The notes beneath the pieces are model-generated. The model saw nothing but the letters and a program-made list of their open reading frames with translations. It ran no database searches and was not told where the DNA came from. A stretch of 64,000 nt of DNA from Beaufortia kweichowensis (Eukaryota; Chordata; Actinopteri; Cypriniformes; Gastromyzontidae): assembly GCA_019155185.1 (NCBI GenBank), contig CM032795.1, positions 12,441,795 through 12,505,794 of the forward strand. Reading direction: 5' to 3'. This document shows, piece after piece, positions 49,501 through 61,346 of the stretch. Both the position numbers and the translations under genes were made by a program. Every line of letters starts with the position of its first letter. The first letter of the stretch is position 1.

Positions 49501-52500
49501 TAAATGAGTCTCCTGAGCATGAATAATAAATTGTTAAGACTTTGTTCCCACAAGACATTTTGCATGTCAGTTTAGTATTGAGGAAATATTTTTAATTTGT
49601 GAATCAGATATATAATACTATGAGGCCATTTGGTAATCTTAAGGTTTCTCTCTCACAGTGCAGTTGACATGAACAATTTTAGTATTATTTTACAGTGGTT
49701 GTCATTCTGAAAAGAATAAAACAAACTTACAGTTACAAACCCCAATTTTAACCTAACTTTATCATTTAAATATTCCAAAAATCACTACTGAGATCAAGCA
49801 GGCACATACCCAGGGACAATTGTGCCTTGAGTTTTTACTCATCAGCTGCAGCGTGAGAGGATGCACGAGCAAAAACTCTTCTGATTGGCTGTGTTTTGTG
49901 ATTGATTGTCGTGCCACATCCCTTCATCGTGTTTAGTAAAGACAGACAAATGGCTTGTCGCTTGAAACGTACCACATCGCGCTTTGGTTACGACATGGTG
50001 TCAGCCCCAGCCAACGCTAATAACCTACCTTCAATTTCTGAAATTTTTTTCTCTGTTTCTTTCTCCATAACTTTCTGTTCAAACTTTATTTCAGCCACTT
50101 GAGCCACCTTTTCTGCCTCTGCATATAAAAAAGAACAGAACGAAATACATTCATTTTATGAGCAGTGACCTCATCAGCATTCAGTCCAGTTTAGACTCAT
50201 GGTGCTGAATACTAAGAAGAATGTGCTTGGTCACCTATGATGGCCTTTTTCCTCTCCGTCTCTGCCTCCTTTTCTACCACCTTCTGTGTCTGAGCCGCAA
50301 TGAGTAACTTTGTTCTCTCGCTTTCCCTGAAAGAGATGACAACCGGGGAAAAAAACAATAAAATACATTATATTCTTTACTAGAACAAATTACAGGGTTT
50401 AGATATATAACAAGTAGAAAGGTTGTAACTCAACCAAATCATTAACACAGTGACAATACTTCTATTCAAGCTTTAACAGGCCATAACACATTTGCAAACT
50501 CACATTAATTCATAGTTCCTGCGAATGCTTTCTGGAATGTTTGGTTTGGTAACACGGACCGCCTGCTTATGACAACAATAAAGAAACAGAGGGATGTTTA
50601 AAGCTAAAGAAGCCAGAACAATCTTCCCACCATGACCATGTTATGCAACAACTTTTGATGTGCACAGTTAATCTGCTATTAAAGTACATCTTTGTTTGCT
50701 CAAAGCTTAAGGGTAAAATCAAACAGATGAGGCAGCACACAAATTGAACATTGAACATAAGTTAGTGGTTCTGGTCAAATACTCCTCAAGTGACTAATTG
50801 TTCATTACACATCAAGTGGACCAAAGAATTTCAAGAAAAAGCTTGATCAGGAAATTGGCGCTAGACGCAAAGTTATCAGTTATCAAATTACACACCCAAA
50901 TTGTTAACTGTCTGATTATATATGCTACAGTTTATACATCTGGAAAGACTTACGACAAATATACTTTGGGGGCTTTGCTTTAGTCTGTAAAAACTGCACC
51001 AAGGGATTTGATGATGTAAATCTTAGCCTTGCCAAACCCAAAGCTAAATAAAGAGCATGAGAATTCAAAAGCAAATACACAAAGAGTATTTTGCAAGACT
51101 TTTGTTATTTTATCTTATCCCTAACCTGAGAATAAAAGGTGAAATGTTTTTTACTAGAATAGAAGGGGAAAATAATGAAATGCCAGAGGAGGCATCTCAT
51201 CGCACCTGAATAATGAGTCCTGGTGCCATGCCGGTGAGATCCTCCTGCAGGGTGAGCTTTAAATTCTCATCTATTTGATCTAGAGCCCATAAAATAAAAA
51301 CAGGAGGTCAATATATTAATGACATGTGTACACAGACTTTATACAACTCATTGTTTTTGCATCACAAATGTGCAACAAAAAATTACCAGCAACTGAGAAG
51401 CTACTGACTGTACAAACGTTAGGTGTCTTAACCTAAAAGGCACCACTAGGGGGCACCAAAACCGATACCATAAAATTAACAAGTTTTAGAAAAACATTTA
51501 AAGCATTACAGTCTTACAATGCAAAATTCTCAGAAAGCTTTTCCCATAGCATGTATAAAAAAGGAGTTTGATTATACCAAATAACTGCACAGGGAAAAGT
51601 TTTCTAACATTTCTAATTTAGAGGACACATTTATGGTCATGCAAAATCTACTTACAATCAAGGGTTTAAGGGGAAAGAAGTCTCCATATAGTTTAACTTG
51701 TACTATACCCTGAATATTCATTCAATTCTTTATGAAAGAACTACATTAAAATACCCTTGTGTTACCAGGGATTAAAAGCAAAAATCTAATAATAGGCATC
51801 AAATTCCTGGAATAAGCATTAAAAATGATTCTTACCAAATAGACCTATGTAGACCTCCTGAAGTGAGTGTACACTACAGAACTGATTCAGCTCATGGTGA
51901 ACTTTGTTGAAAATTAGGGCTTTGTCGTAGTCAGCGGTGTAATTTCTCACAATGTCATATACTGCAGCAAATGAGATAATGATAAGAGAGAAATCATAAA
52001 ACAGAGTCAACCACAAGTCAACCACATTAACAGCCAGGTGCTGCCATCTTAATTCACAGAGCAATCGAGTAATCCGTGCCAAAAAAGACAATGTTCCAGT
52101 GTCTCCCGTAATGGCTGTATTATTAAGGATTTCACACTGTGCACATAAGAACATTTTACCTGCTGAGGGAACAAGGTAGTTTACCACCTCAATGCGATCA
52201 AAGTAGATCATTACACCTCCGCTGCAAGCAAAAAAGGATGTTGTCATAAATGAATGAGCGTGAGTATACATAACGCACAAAACATTAATCCTTAATCAAT
52301 CAAAGTTGATTACTGACGTAATCAAATTATGATATTTGTTTTATTTGTGATGCTGGTCTATTTAATTGAAGTTAAAAGTAAACAAGCTTGTTATAATCCC
52401 TTACAATCTAATGGAGAAACAATGCACCTTACCTTGTGCCACATGGGACATTCTTCACTTCATCTGTTTGTAGAGTTGTCTTTAAGGAAAGAGAGCGATA

Positions 52501-54104
52501 ATAAGACATATGAAATAAAGTCACTAAAACAAGCTTTCTGTTAGTCTCTCACCTGTACAGACTTAAATGTCGTAATAAAAGGAAGCATCAGATGAAATCC
52601 AGGACCAGTGGTGCCAGTAAGCAGAGCTCCACCCCTTAAAGGAAAGAAACAGCATCAGCTTCAAATTGGCAACACAACCATTACACCATCTAAATCCGTA
52701 AGAAACCTAGGTGTAATCTTCAATGACCAGCTGTCCTTTACCGAACACATCTCAAGGATATCACGGTCTTGTAGATATGCACTTTACAACATCAGGAAGA
52801 TCAGGCCATATCTCACAGAGCACGCCGCCCAACTGCTAGTTCAAGCTCTGGTAATCTCCAGACTGGACTATTGCAATGCTCTTCTGGCTGGTCTTCCTGC
52901 ACGAGCAATCAAACCACTTCAGATGAAACAGAACGCAGCAGCAAGACTTGTTTTCCAGGAACCCAAAAGAGCACATGTCACGCCTCTCTTCATCTCTCTC
53001 CATTGGCTACCGGTGGCGGCCCGCATTAAATTCAAATCATTAATGCTGACATTTAAAACCATCACAAACTCTGCACCCTCATACTTTAACTCTCTTCTAC
53101 ATACATACAACCCATCCAGAACCCTACGCTCAACCCATCCAGAACCCTACGCTCAACCCATCCAGAACCCTACGCTCAACCCATCCAGAACCCTACGCTC
53201 AACCCATCCAGAACCCTACGCTCAACCCATCCAGAACCCTACGCTCAACCCATCCAGAACCCTACGCTCAACCCATCCAGAACCCTACGCCAACCCATCC
53301 AGAACGCTCAACCCATCCAGAACCCTACGCTCAACCCATCCAGAACCCTACGCCAACCCATCCAGAACCCTACGCCAACCCATCCAGAACCCTACGGCTC
53401 AACCCATCCACCCTACGCTCAACCCATCCAGAACCCCCCATCCAGAACCCTACGCCAACTCCATCCAGAACCCTACGCCAACCCATCCAGAACCCTCACG
53501 CTCAACCCATCCAGAACCCTACGCTCAACCCATCCAAAACCCTACGCTCAACCCATCCAGAACCCTACGCTCAACCCATCCAGAACCCTACGCTCAACCC
53601 ATCCAGAACCCTACGCTCAACGAACGAACGTTGACTGGTGGTACCCTCACAGAAGGGCACTAAATCTCTCTCTCGCTCCTTCTCTGTCCCCGGCTTGTGG
53701 AATAATCTCCCGATCTGCCACATCCCTCACCTCCTTTAAGAAACAGCTAAAAACACAACTCTTCCACCAATACTTGACATCATAAATAACAAAAATAAAA
53801 AACACTAAACTTCTTTCCTCTACAGGTACTTATCTAGCACTGCAAAACATTGTAAACTTAGGAAAGCACCTCTTAGTACTATTGTTGATGTGTCGCTTCA
53901 TTATCGCTTTGGATAAAAGCGTCATCTAAATGCCTAAATGTAAATGTAAGCTTGGTTCTGTTGCTATGAGCAAATTATGGTACAATCTTAAATATCTGAC
54001 CTGTAGTAAACACCCACGTGTCCTTCTTCAATCTTATGAAGAGAAGAAAACACCGCAGCTCCTCCTATCGCGAGGATCACGGAGGCAACGGCTCCCAAAG
54101 TCAT
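46529..54104 (-). CDS. erlin2: Erlin-2, SPFH/band-7 ER lipid-raft protein, 11 coding exons
   Basis: ER-membrane prohibitin-family protein that, with erlin-1, forms a ring-like complex recruiting RNF170 to degrade activated IP3 receptors and tuning SREBP control. Coding exons: 54001-54104, 52553-52634, 52433-52479, 52160-52221, 51836-51961, 51206-51279, 50504-50562, 50235-50326, 50029-50118, 46790-46869 and 46529-46708. Every junction is GT..AG and in phase, giving 331 residues (human ERLIN2 has 339). Residues 2-21 form the single N-terminal membrane anchor, followed by [13 protein letters not shown]. The SPFH domain shows [32 protein letters not shown] and [17 protein letters not shown]. The charged helix ([20 protein letters not shown]) and tail ([32 protein letters not shown]) follow. 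The FDRIEVVN and PHMFMDSG forms favour erlin2 over erlin1. The tail after MFMDSG is divergent. Intron 9 is 3.2 kb. Confidence 0.96.
46870..50028 (-). other. erlin2: erlin2 3.2-kb intron, no gene seen
   Basis: The intron lies between the exon ending GAAG (50029) and the exon starting ACGGTGCT (46869). A 153-codon open frame on the plus strand at 46932-47393 has no recognisable domain and is judged accidental. No repeat was identified with confidence. Confidence 0.7.
52638..53950 (+). mobile_element. 5'-truncated L2-type LINE fragment, antisense in erlin2
   Basis: The plus-strand frame encodes the C-terminal part of a non-LTR reverse-transcriptase protein: [46 protein letters not shown] and [16 protein letters not shown]. 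These motifs are typical of the L2/CR1 group in fish. Beyond a minisatellite (53111-53620) the frame context resumes with GLWNNLP and a [13 protein letters not shown] segment broken by a stop. The 3' end is the conserved tail GGATAAAAGCGTCATCTAAATGCC. The upstream domains, including the polymerase active site, are absent, so it is a dead 5'-truncated copy. Its left edge lies within a few bases of an erlin2 splice acceptor (52635-52636). No target duplication could be fixed. Confidence 0.85.
53111..53620 (+). repeat. 23-bp minisatellite, about 23 units, inside the LINE
   Basis: The unit is CCCATCCAGAACCCTACGCT followed by CAA. About 23 copies occur, most exact, with variants of 15-24 bp (for example GCCAA for GCTCAA, or a shortened unit near 53300). 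The first unit continues directly from the LINE codons for YNPSRTLRS, so the array arose from LINE coding sequence. The unit has no stop codon in any plus-strand frame, and 23 is not a multiple of 3, so the encoded peptide cycles every three units ([20 protein letters not shown]..). Confidence 0.95.
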
Positions 54105-54681
54105 CCTAAATACAGAAGAAATAAATTAAGCAAGAACAAAACTCACATCCATCAGGAGAGGGATCGTTCCTTGTGTATTTTATGGTATTGCATGTTGTTA
54201 CGACTGAACTGAAGACAGATTGAGACAGAGACAGCATGTGGTGAATCTGCCGTTAAGAGGATTAAGCGAAAGCAACTGTCCCGTTTCATTTGCATGACTG
54301 TAAATCAACATTGCAAATGAGTTCAGCAGCATTGGATCGTGGCAAACTGGAACTTTGAATGATGCCACCAGTGTATTATTTTTCCTAACCAAGGAATATA
54401 AAAGTTGGTTTACAAACGCCGGGCGATCGCTGTGGTTGTGGTTTTTGTTCTTGCTATACATTGTTCATACTTACTCTTTCACTTTCAAACACTGAAACGG
54501 CACATTTTACTTACTGCTGTTTCCTGTATGACTGCTATGCTGCAAATCTAGCGAAACATGACTGGCTAGCTTAATAAAATTGTCCACACAAATGAAGTTA
54601 ACGCAATATTCTCAAAACACTAGACTGTATCCCGCAATACAATTACTTTGGGAATGAAGGTGAACTAACTAAAACGTTACC

Positions 54682-54960
54682 TAAGTACGTGTAACTCCTT
54701 CCCGATTGTCGCAGACACCTGCAACGACGGGGAAATCCTGCGACGTTTTGCGTCTGACGTCACGTCAGATTAACCAAAGAGTATAGATTTTAACGAAGAC
54801 GGTTGAGTGAAAATACTATGAATGGGAAAAGTGCAAAGGTCTGTATAGCGGCTGTAAGAACGGAAGTCCCGCCTTCCTGTAAACATAAATAGAGCCTCTC
54901 GATTCTCCGGCGGAGGGGTCTCTGCTCTTTAAAGTGTTGTAAGGTACTTGGCTTTTCGTA
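54682..54960. promoter_or_regulatory. erlin2: erlin2 promoter with CRE/UPRE-like palindrome
   Basis: A 5' untranslated exon is inferred to end at 54681 before a GTAAC donor (minus strand), and the coding exon begins at 54105 after TTTAG. CpG-rich sequence upstream contains TGACGTCA at 54755-54762, overlapping a TGACGTG core on the minus strand (CTGACGTGACGTCAG). This is a full CRE fused with a UPRE/ATF6-type site. ETS-like CGGAAGT occurs at 54862-54868. On the plus strand a TATA-like CATAAATAG (54885-54893) precedes a possible donor AAG/GTACTT (54942-54943), suggesting divergent transcription. Confidence 0.5.
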
Positions 54961-55750
54961 GGCAAAGTCAAATAGTTGTTTAAGGTTGTAATCGTCTTAC
55001 ATTATTTAAGTAGATACGGCTGGGTTTTTCATGACTGAACTACTGTAGCTGTCCGGAAGCTCCCGAGTGCAGACTTTCCTTAAAGGGACTTTGGTTTAAC
55101 CCAATTTCTTTTATTCTGGCTCCTGACACCACTAGATGGAGACAAATGTCTTCATACCAGAAAAGGTTTTGGCTGGGAGAAATGATGATTTGTGCGGAGT
55201 TTAATCAATTCTGTTCAACTCTCTTTAATGCTATATCAGCTTATGTTCCTCTCATAAATCTTTTGCTTTCATGGATGTTTTATATAGGAAAAAGACGTGG
55301 CCACCATTAAACATTTACTGTTAATATATTGTTTCTAATCATAATTTACCTTACTTTATGTAATTAACCTAACACTAAGGTTTAGTTTTTTTGCATTTAT
55401 TTGGTTGTATATTACATCTTGGTTAAAGACAGAATTGTACACTAAACATTAAATCACACAAGCTTTTTGACTTTGTAACTTTATTTTGAAGTAAACAGAA
55501 ATGTTTTTCTGCACCTAATATCAGTCACTGTGAAATGTATAACATGGGAATATTTTCATTATCTTAACATTACAATTCATATATCTGTGGACATAAAAGT
55601 ATAAAATAAACCCTGCACAAACATTCATTAAATTGAAACTAGAAAAAAACTTGTACTCAATATACAGTATACAGACAGATAATGCTTTGGCTTGTCCTTG
55701 GGTTTGACTTGGTGCTCTGTGAGGTGATGATAACTGTAGTAAATGACATC
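54961..55750. other. intergenic / fbp1 3' untranslated region
   Basis: No gene is seen. On the minus strand an AATAAA (plus TTTATT at 55480-55485) about 270 bases past the fbp1 stop is a likely poly(A) signal, so roughly 55465-55750 would be fbp1 3' UTR. Confidence 0.55.
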
Positions 55751-58140
55751 TCATTTGGCATGTTTCTTGAAGATGGAGATATACTCCTTCACATCATCAG
55801 GAGAGCCCAGCACCACAGGAGCCCTCTGGTGAATACTGTCAGGTTTGATGTCCAGGACATTCATGGCTCCTGTTGTTGCCATTCCTCCAGCCTGCTCCAT
55901 GATGAAGGCCATGGGGTTGCACTCGTACAACAGCCTTAGCTAAAGCCCATCCCAAACCCCATAAATGTTAAAACCAGTGAGATGACAGCCTTAATATATA
56001 CTGTAAAATGCCTCTGCATGTTGATCTTTTCATAATGTAAATATTGTGTATTTTCTCACCTTGCCCTTGGGGCTCTTGACATTAGCAGGGTACAGGAAAA
56101 TTCCACCATAGACGAGTGTTCTGTGTACATCAGCAACCATTGAGCCCACATAGCGTCCTCCATAGGGTGAACTGCCATCCTGCAGGTCAAAGAGAGAACA
56201 TACACTTCTAATAATACATTTACATTTAGGCATTTTGCTGACGCTTCTATCCAAAGCGACTTACAATTATTATTATTATTATTAATAATATAATAACATT
56301 AGTAATAATAATAATAATAATAAAAGTTTAGTGTGTCATTTTGACGTTACAGTAGCATAAACTACTTCCTAAGTACATACTGTACTGTATATTCAAACAG
56401 TAATGGACAAAGCATACAATATTATCTGTCTGTACTTCAGTAAGATATAGTTAGCTTGGCTTTAACAGACACGTTGTTTCTAATTGTTCCTTACCTCTGG
56501 AAATTTCTTCTTTTGGAGATATTCTGTGACATCAGGATAAAAATGCTGTGCATAGCCTTCATTGAGACTGTAGATCTTTCCCTTCTTCTTAATCTTCACA
56601 TCCCGGTCCACAAGTATGAACTCACCAATAGCCTAATGATGGAGGTGTAAAGGGTGGTGTAAAAATAAGAATTATTTTTAGAGATTTTAATAGTTTAAAG
56701 TTATATAGGTTATGAATAGTATGACTTACAGGATCAAGCATAAAGCAGTTGACTCCTTGACCTGTGGAAAGAACCAGCATGGTGGCACTGCCATAGAGAG
56801 CATAACCTGCTGCCACAATGTTTCTGCCACTCTGCAGGGCATCTTTCTCTACGGGTTCATCATCAGTTTCCTGGATATACACATTTCATTAGTCTTCTAA
56901 TGACTTTAAAAGGTGATATCTGCATGTACTGCAATGATCCAAAGATTGTACCTTTCTGTAAATTGCAAAAATTGTTCCAATAGAAGCTAAGCAGTCAATA
57001 TTTGAGGAACCATCCAGAGGGTCAAAGCAAACTATATATTTCCCCTGTGTGAAAAACAAAACAAGATTACTGTAAGACATTGTGTACTGAATGTACAGTA
57101 ATGTATTGGCTTAGAGACCGTAAGTACTAAAACCATACAATTATGCCACAGTCTTTGTCGCATTTATATACTTGGCCAGGACCGAGCACAACATGAGCAA
57201 TGTGGTCTAAATTTGTGTTAAGAGTACTGAAGGTTTGTATTGCAATCAAATTCAGAATAAAACAGCGTGGAAGAGGATTGAACACATACATAAAAAATGA
57301 ATACACACACACTCTTACCCTTCTGTCTGGTTCTACAATAATGGCTTTTTCATCTTCCTCAGACACCAAAACACAAGATGTGAAAGAGGACTTGATCATG
57401 TTTACAACCAGATCATTGGACAGGATATCCAACTTTTTCACCTGGTCACCTGTTACATTTGTGCTCCCGGCAATTCCATATCTGAGAAAATAAAAAATAT
57501 ATTGTCAGTGATTGTGTCTGTCACAGGAAATGAAAGAATTGACTACATTTCAACTCAGGGTGGGTACAATTATCTAGTCTGTACGGTTTATACCTGTTCC
57601 TCTGTCTGACTGACCTCATAGGAAAGAGCCTAGCTTAGATATTGTAGATTTCTCTCTGATTGAGAGAAAACTTTGCCCCCTATTTCAACAACAGACAAGG
57701 TCTAGTCGTTGCATGAGCCTGTAGTGCTTGTTTGCATAGTTGTTGCACAGCCCAGCCAATAACTAAGATTACACATGCTAACTAAGATAACATATTAGAT
57801 TTTTCTTTTTTCAAGAACATACATTATACAATGTAACATCTGCCATCTTAAAAAATAATAATCTGGATACTTATATACTACAGTGTACAATGTTGTCGCA
57901 CTTTCTTTAAAAGTCTTTGAAATTTCTTTCAAATTTGTCAAGAGATAACAGCACATATCCAGATACTCACAGATTGGCAATACCAGCTTTTCTGACAGCA
58001 GAAGAAATTGCTTTGATGGCTGTGCACATGGAGTTGAGAAGGGTTGTAAGTTCCCCTGTTCCTTTGGCCTTTCTGCCTTCTTCCAAGACAAACCTGGTGA
58101 GGGTCACCACATCGGTATCAAATGCACCTCTGTCTGACAT
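55751..58140 (-). CDS. fbp1: fructose-1,6-bisphosphatase 1, 7 exons
   Basis: Cytosolic gluconeogenic enzyme that hydrolyses fructose 1,6-bisphosphate to fructose 6-phosphate. It is a Mg-dependent tetramer inhibited by AMP and fructose 2,6-bisphosphate. Exons: 57971-58140, 57319-57481, 56952-57044, 56730-56870, 56495-56632, 56060-56179 and 55751-55939 (TGA). The sum is 1014 bp, 337 residues, against 338 in human FBP1. Junction phases are consistent. Visible motifs are the AMP-site loop KGTGELTTLL, the dynamic-loop region YGIAGSTNVTGDQVKKLD, metal ligands in SEEDEK and CFDPLDGSSNID, AAGYALYGSAT, KIKKKGKIYSLNEGY, RYVGSMVADVHRTLVYGGIF and YECNPMAFIMEQAGGMATTG. FDTDVVTLTRFV and GVNCFMLDPAIGEF resemble the liver form FBP1 more than muscle FBP2. 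Fish may carry fbp1a and fbp1b and I cannot say which this is. TTTAAA at 58236-58241 may serve as a weak TATA element. Confidence 0.96.
56222..56322. repeat. SINE/L2-type tail with (ATT/AAT)n microsatellite
   Basis: ACATTTAGGCATTTTGCTGA continues into CTATCCAAAGCGACTTACAA, then runs of ATT and later AAT up to 56322. This is the LINE/SINE 3' tail followed by its simple-repeat end, sitting in the fbp1 intron between exons 5 and 6. Confidence 0.75.
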
Positions 58141-59339
58141 GATGACTGATTGTTGGAGTTTGCAACCTTCTCAGAGTTCCTCCAGAACTGTGCCAGAGAC
58201 AATATGTTAGAATTTAGTGTAGCTATTTGACTGGGTTTAAAGGGGGAGTAAGATCAGTTTGGCCAATTGCAGGTAAAGTTAGAAAGGAGGAGTGGTTTTT
58301 ACACATATGGTGAATGGGGATGAGAGACTGGCCGAAGTCCATAGAGATTATCACAGACTTGACCCCAAGAGAAAGAAGAATATGGTCAATCATAACAAAA
58401 GAGCTGATTGTATCACATTATTTGTGATTAAATGGTAAACTTATCTGATTGTATTTAAAGTCAATATCCTAAACACAATGCTATAACATGATGATGTCAT
58501 TAAGCTTTTTAAGTTGTGTGATGCAGGCATGCTCAGCAAGATTTCATACTATCTTATGCAACAAATAGTATCCTGGTCTCACTTTTTATGCTTTATAAAA
58601 ATACAGAACAGAATATTTTTGAGAGATATAGTAGCATGCTCATTGGGGTTCTACTGTATATACAAACTTTTCACAAAGGCACAAATGCACATATACATAC
58701 TGTCAGTAATTACTGACTAATGATTAATTAAAGCCAGTGCATAACAGTCAGCGGAAACTCTTCTGTGTCCGTGATCAACGTGCAATCCAAAGGTTAAGGT
58801 CCTGATATACTAAAAAAACGTGCATGACGTGCTTGATTCTGCTCAGGTACATTGAGTGTGTCAGTAGGTTCTTACGCAATAGCTTAAAACAAACAACGCA
58901 GTTGTCACTATCTGTTGTGAGATTTTTTTTATTGGTGATTTGATTTGCAAACATGATTTAATTAGCACATTTGGTTAGAACAAAGACTTGAAGTCATAAT
59001 GATAATACTATAACAACAATAATACGTCAAACGACAGCAATAAGAGTAATGCAAATTTGTATCTTTTGATTAATAATTTGTTATTAAATATATTTTACCA
59101 TATTGCATATAAAATAAAAAAAACAGTTAATAGCACTACATGCATATAACGATACGATTATTGTATATACAGACAATTATTAAATACAGTTATCGTTAAT
59201 GTAAACATTTGCAATTAAATAAGAATAAATTTAATTGAATCGAAGTTACAATATAATAATGTTGTAATGTTGTAAAGACAAATAAAAACGTAACAACAGC
59301 ACAGTCAGATTTTATAGCGCGGAGTCTGTACCTTTAAGA
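58141..59339. other. fbp1-ttc33 intergenic region, no gene seen
   Basis: The head-to-head promoters of fbp1 (minus) and ttc33 (plus) flank this 1.2-kb region. It is AT-rich, with no gene or recognised repeat. Confidence 0.7.
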
Positions 59340-59390
59340 TTGATACGTACTTCCGGGTTAGAGGGCGTAGCGGACAAGACCAAAACATTT
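59340..59390 (+). promoter_or_regulatory. ttc33: ttc33 promoter ETS site and 5' untranslated exon
   Basis: ACTTCCGGGTT at 59349-59359 is a strong ETS/GABP-type site, common at housekeeping starts. It is followed by a short GC-rich stretch and a donor GTGAGT at 59391. The exon ending at 59390 is inferred to splice to the coding exon at 60141. Confidence 0.5.
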
Positions 59391-60141
59391 GTGAGTAACG
59401 CGTAGTGGCCTTAGAAGCGTAACAACTGTCAGTAATTCTAGAATTAACTATATTTTATGTTCATAAAACAGGTTTGGCTCGTCAGGATTTATATGCTGAG
59501 CTTATGTTTCCAGTCTCACGTAAACGTGCTATTTAAAAGGTGGTAGGTTGTGCAAGTGCCTGCCAGAACTGCCTCATGTGATTTCGAACAGTAGGATAGT
59601 GTGTGTAATAAATATTTCTGGAATATAATTGAAATTCAAACTCCAAAGACCAAATGGAAAATCAAAAAACACAACAATATAATATTCATATTTTAAATAT
59701 GCATGCTTAAAATGTTCTTGCTGCTATATGAGATGCTTAAAACATTGAACATAGACATTTACAACTGTACTAGTGCAATACAAATGCGTAGTTTGAGACA
59801 ACTGTATTTTGCTGTAAAACAGAACACTCACTTGTGTGATTTAAAACATTTAAGAAATATAGATAACTCTTAATAATTAAATATAGATAACTATAAGTAA
59901 GTATAGATATAATAAGTATAAACAAGCTTTAGTCTCTCCATATTAAAGAAAGTTGTTCAGTCATTTTAATGGCAGATACACTTAATGTTAAAACAACTGA
60001 TGATCGAAAGTAACTGTTTTGGTCAGTTGTTTAATATTTTTATATTGAAGAAGCAATAGTATTAGTGTAGTACTGTCTTTTTCTGTTGACTTTGTACTAT
60101 ACACAAGTGTTCACTTGTTATTCTTGTTTTATTTTGTCAGG

Positions 60142-60362
60142 ATGGCCTCATTCAGCTGGAAGCGTAAAGTGGGGGAGAGAGTTTCAAAGGCGGCGGTGCA
60201 GCAATTTGAGCAGGCGGATGATGATGATAATGCTGATTTTGAGAAGGAGGGAGTTGATTGGCTGCATGTGATCAAGCGGAGACGAGAGGTGCTGCTGGAG
60301 GATTGTGCTGCAAAGAGCAAAAGACTAAAGGATGAGGGCACGTTACTCGCTGAACAGGGCAG
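60142..60362 (+). CDS. ttc33: TTC33 first coding exon (partial gene)
   Basis: Start of tetratricopeptide repeat protein 33, a small protein of unclear role related to the osmosis-responsive factor. The exon begins at 60141 after TTTGTCAG, has ATG at 60142, and ends at 60362 before GTAAAG in phase 2 after 73 full codons. The protein begins MASFSWKRKVGERVSKAAVQ, then an acidic run QADDDDNADFEKE, DWLHVIKRRREVLLEDCA, AKSKRLKDEGTLLAEQG. This aligns closely with human TTC33 (MASFGWKRKIGEKVSK, WLHAIKRRKEILLEGCAEKS). In the human protein the TPR repeats begin right after this point, so they must be encoded to the right of the window. A double-lysine/arginine cluster could act as a nuclear signal, but that is inference. 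Confidence 0.92.
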
Positions 60363-61277
60363 GTAAAGTTTTTGTGCTTGTTAAGTCCAACTCTTGTGAC
60401 ACAGTGTTTTACTCAAAACTAATAGAGGATTAATAACAAGAAGAATCTTCATAAATGATCATAGTTTTTAAAAACATTGATTGAAAATTTGGAGGAAAAT
60501 TTGGCTTAGTGTACTTTAAATTTACATATTGGCAATTAAATATAAATGTTCACAGAAGGTATTAATTACCAATATAATAAACCATCTGTTTATATTTTAC
60601 TAAAACCCTCTTTATAGAGTCCAGACATTAAAAAATATCAGTCTATGTGTAAGTTATACATTTAAAAAAATGGAAATATACATGCGTTAAGCTGTGACAA
60701 AAAAGTATGCATGTTTTTAAGAGGCAGCACACTTTTAGGATTTCTATAAATTAAAATGCACAAACCAGAAGCAATAATATGTAAGAAAAGGTCTAATGTT
60801 GTATAATACAAATTTGTTTATTCATGGTGTTGTCAGCTTGTCGTCAAAGACTTTGCAGAGGTTTTTGGCTGTTGTGGTCTGTGTTTTTGTTTAAGTGCTA
60901 AGTTGGATGATTAAAATGTAAAGACACAAGGTTCAGACATAGCTAGGTTGAGTTGGAGGTGATGTTCTCTCTTCCAAGCTGTCTTTCAGACAGGCTGCAG
61001 TGCATGCCGCTACATTGGGATCTTCTGGTTGACTAGGCTTTGGAAAAAGAATCTGATCTGTAAAAACAGATTGGATTTTACATGTTCTTTTGGAGCATTT
61101 TCCCATCTGTTAAGGAAAGTTGGAGTAATATTCTAAACAATGCATCCATCAAAATTAACTTTTGTGTTTGGTGTATATTTGTGTTTTTACTATGAATCAA
61201 GTGTGAATTGAAACTATTCCAGAAGTGAGCTACACTAAAGTTATATAAAGACTTTCACGCTACTTTTTGGACAAATC

Positions 61278-61280
<3 letters not shown>

Positions 61281-61340
<60 letters not shown>
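61281..61340. repeat. (AC)30 microsatellite
   Basis: An uninterrupted AC dinucleotide tract of about 60 bp inside the ttc33 intron. Confidence 0.97.

Positions 61341-61346
<6 letters not shown>

Noticed and set aside
51819..52280. 153-codon minus-strand frame as a separate gene
   Set aside because: It is two erlin2 exons (52160-52221 and 51836-51961) joined by an intron that happens to stay open.
52608..53663. 351-codon open frame as a protein gene
   Set aside because: Its first codons are antisense erlin2 exon. The rest is a truncated LINE reverse-transcriptase tail and a minisatellite that is open in all frames.
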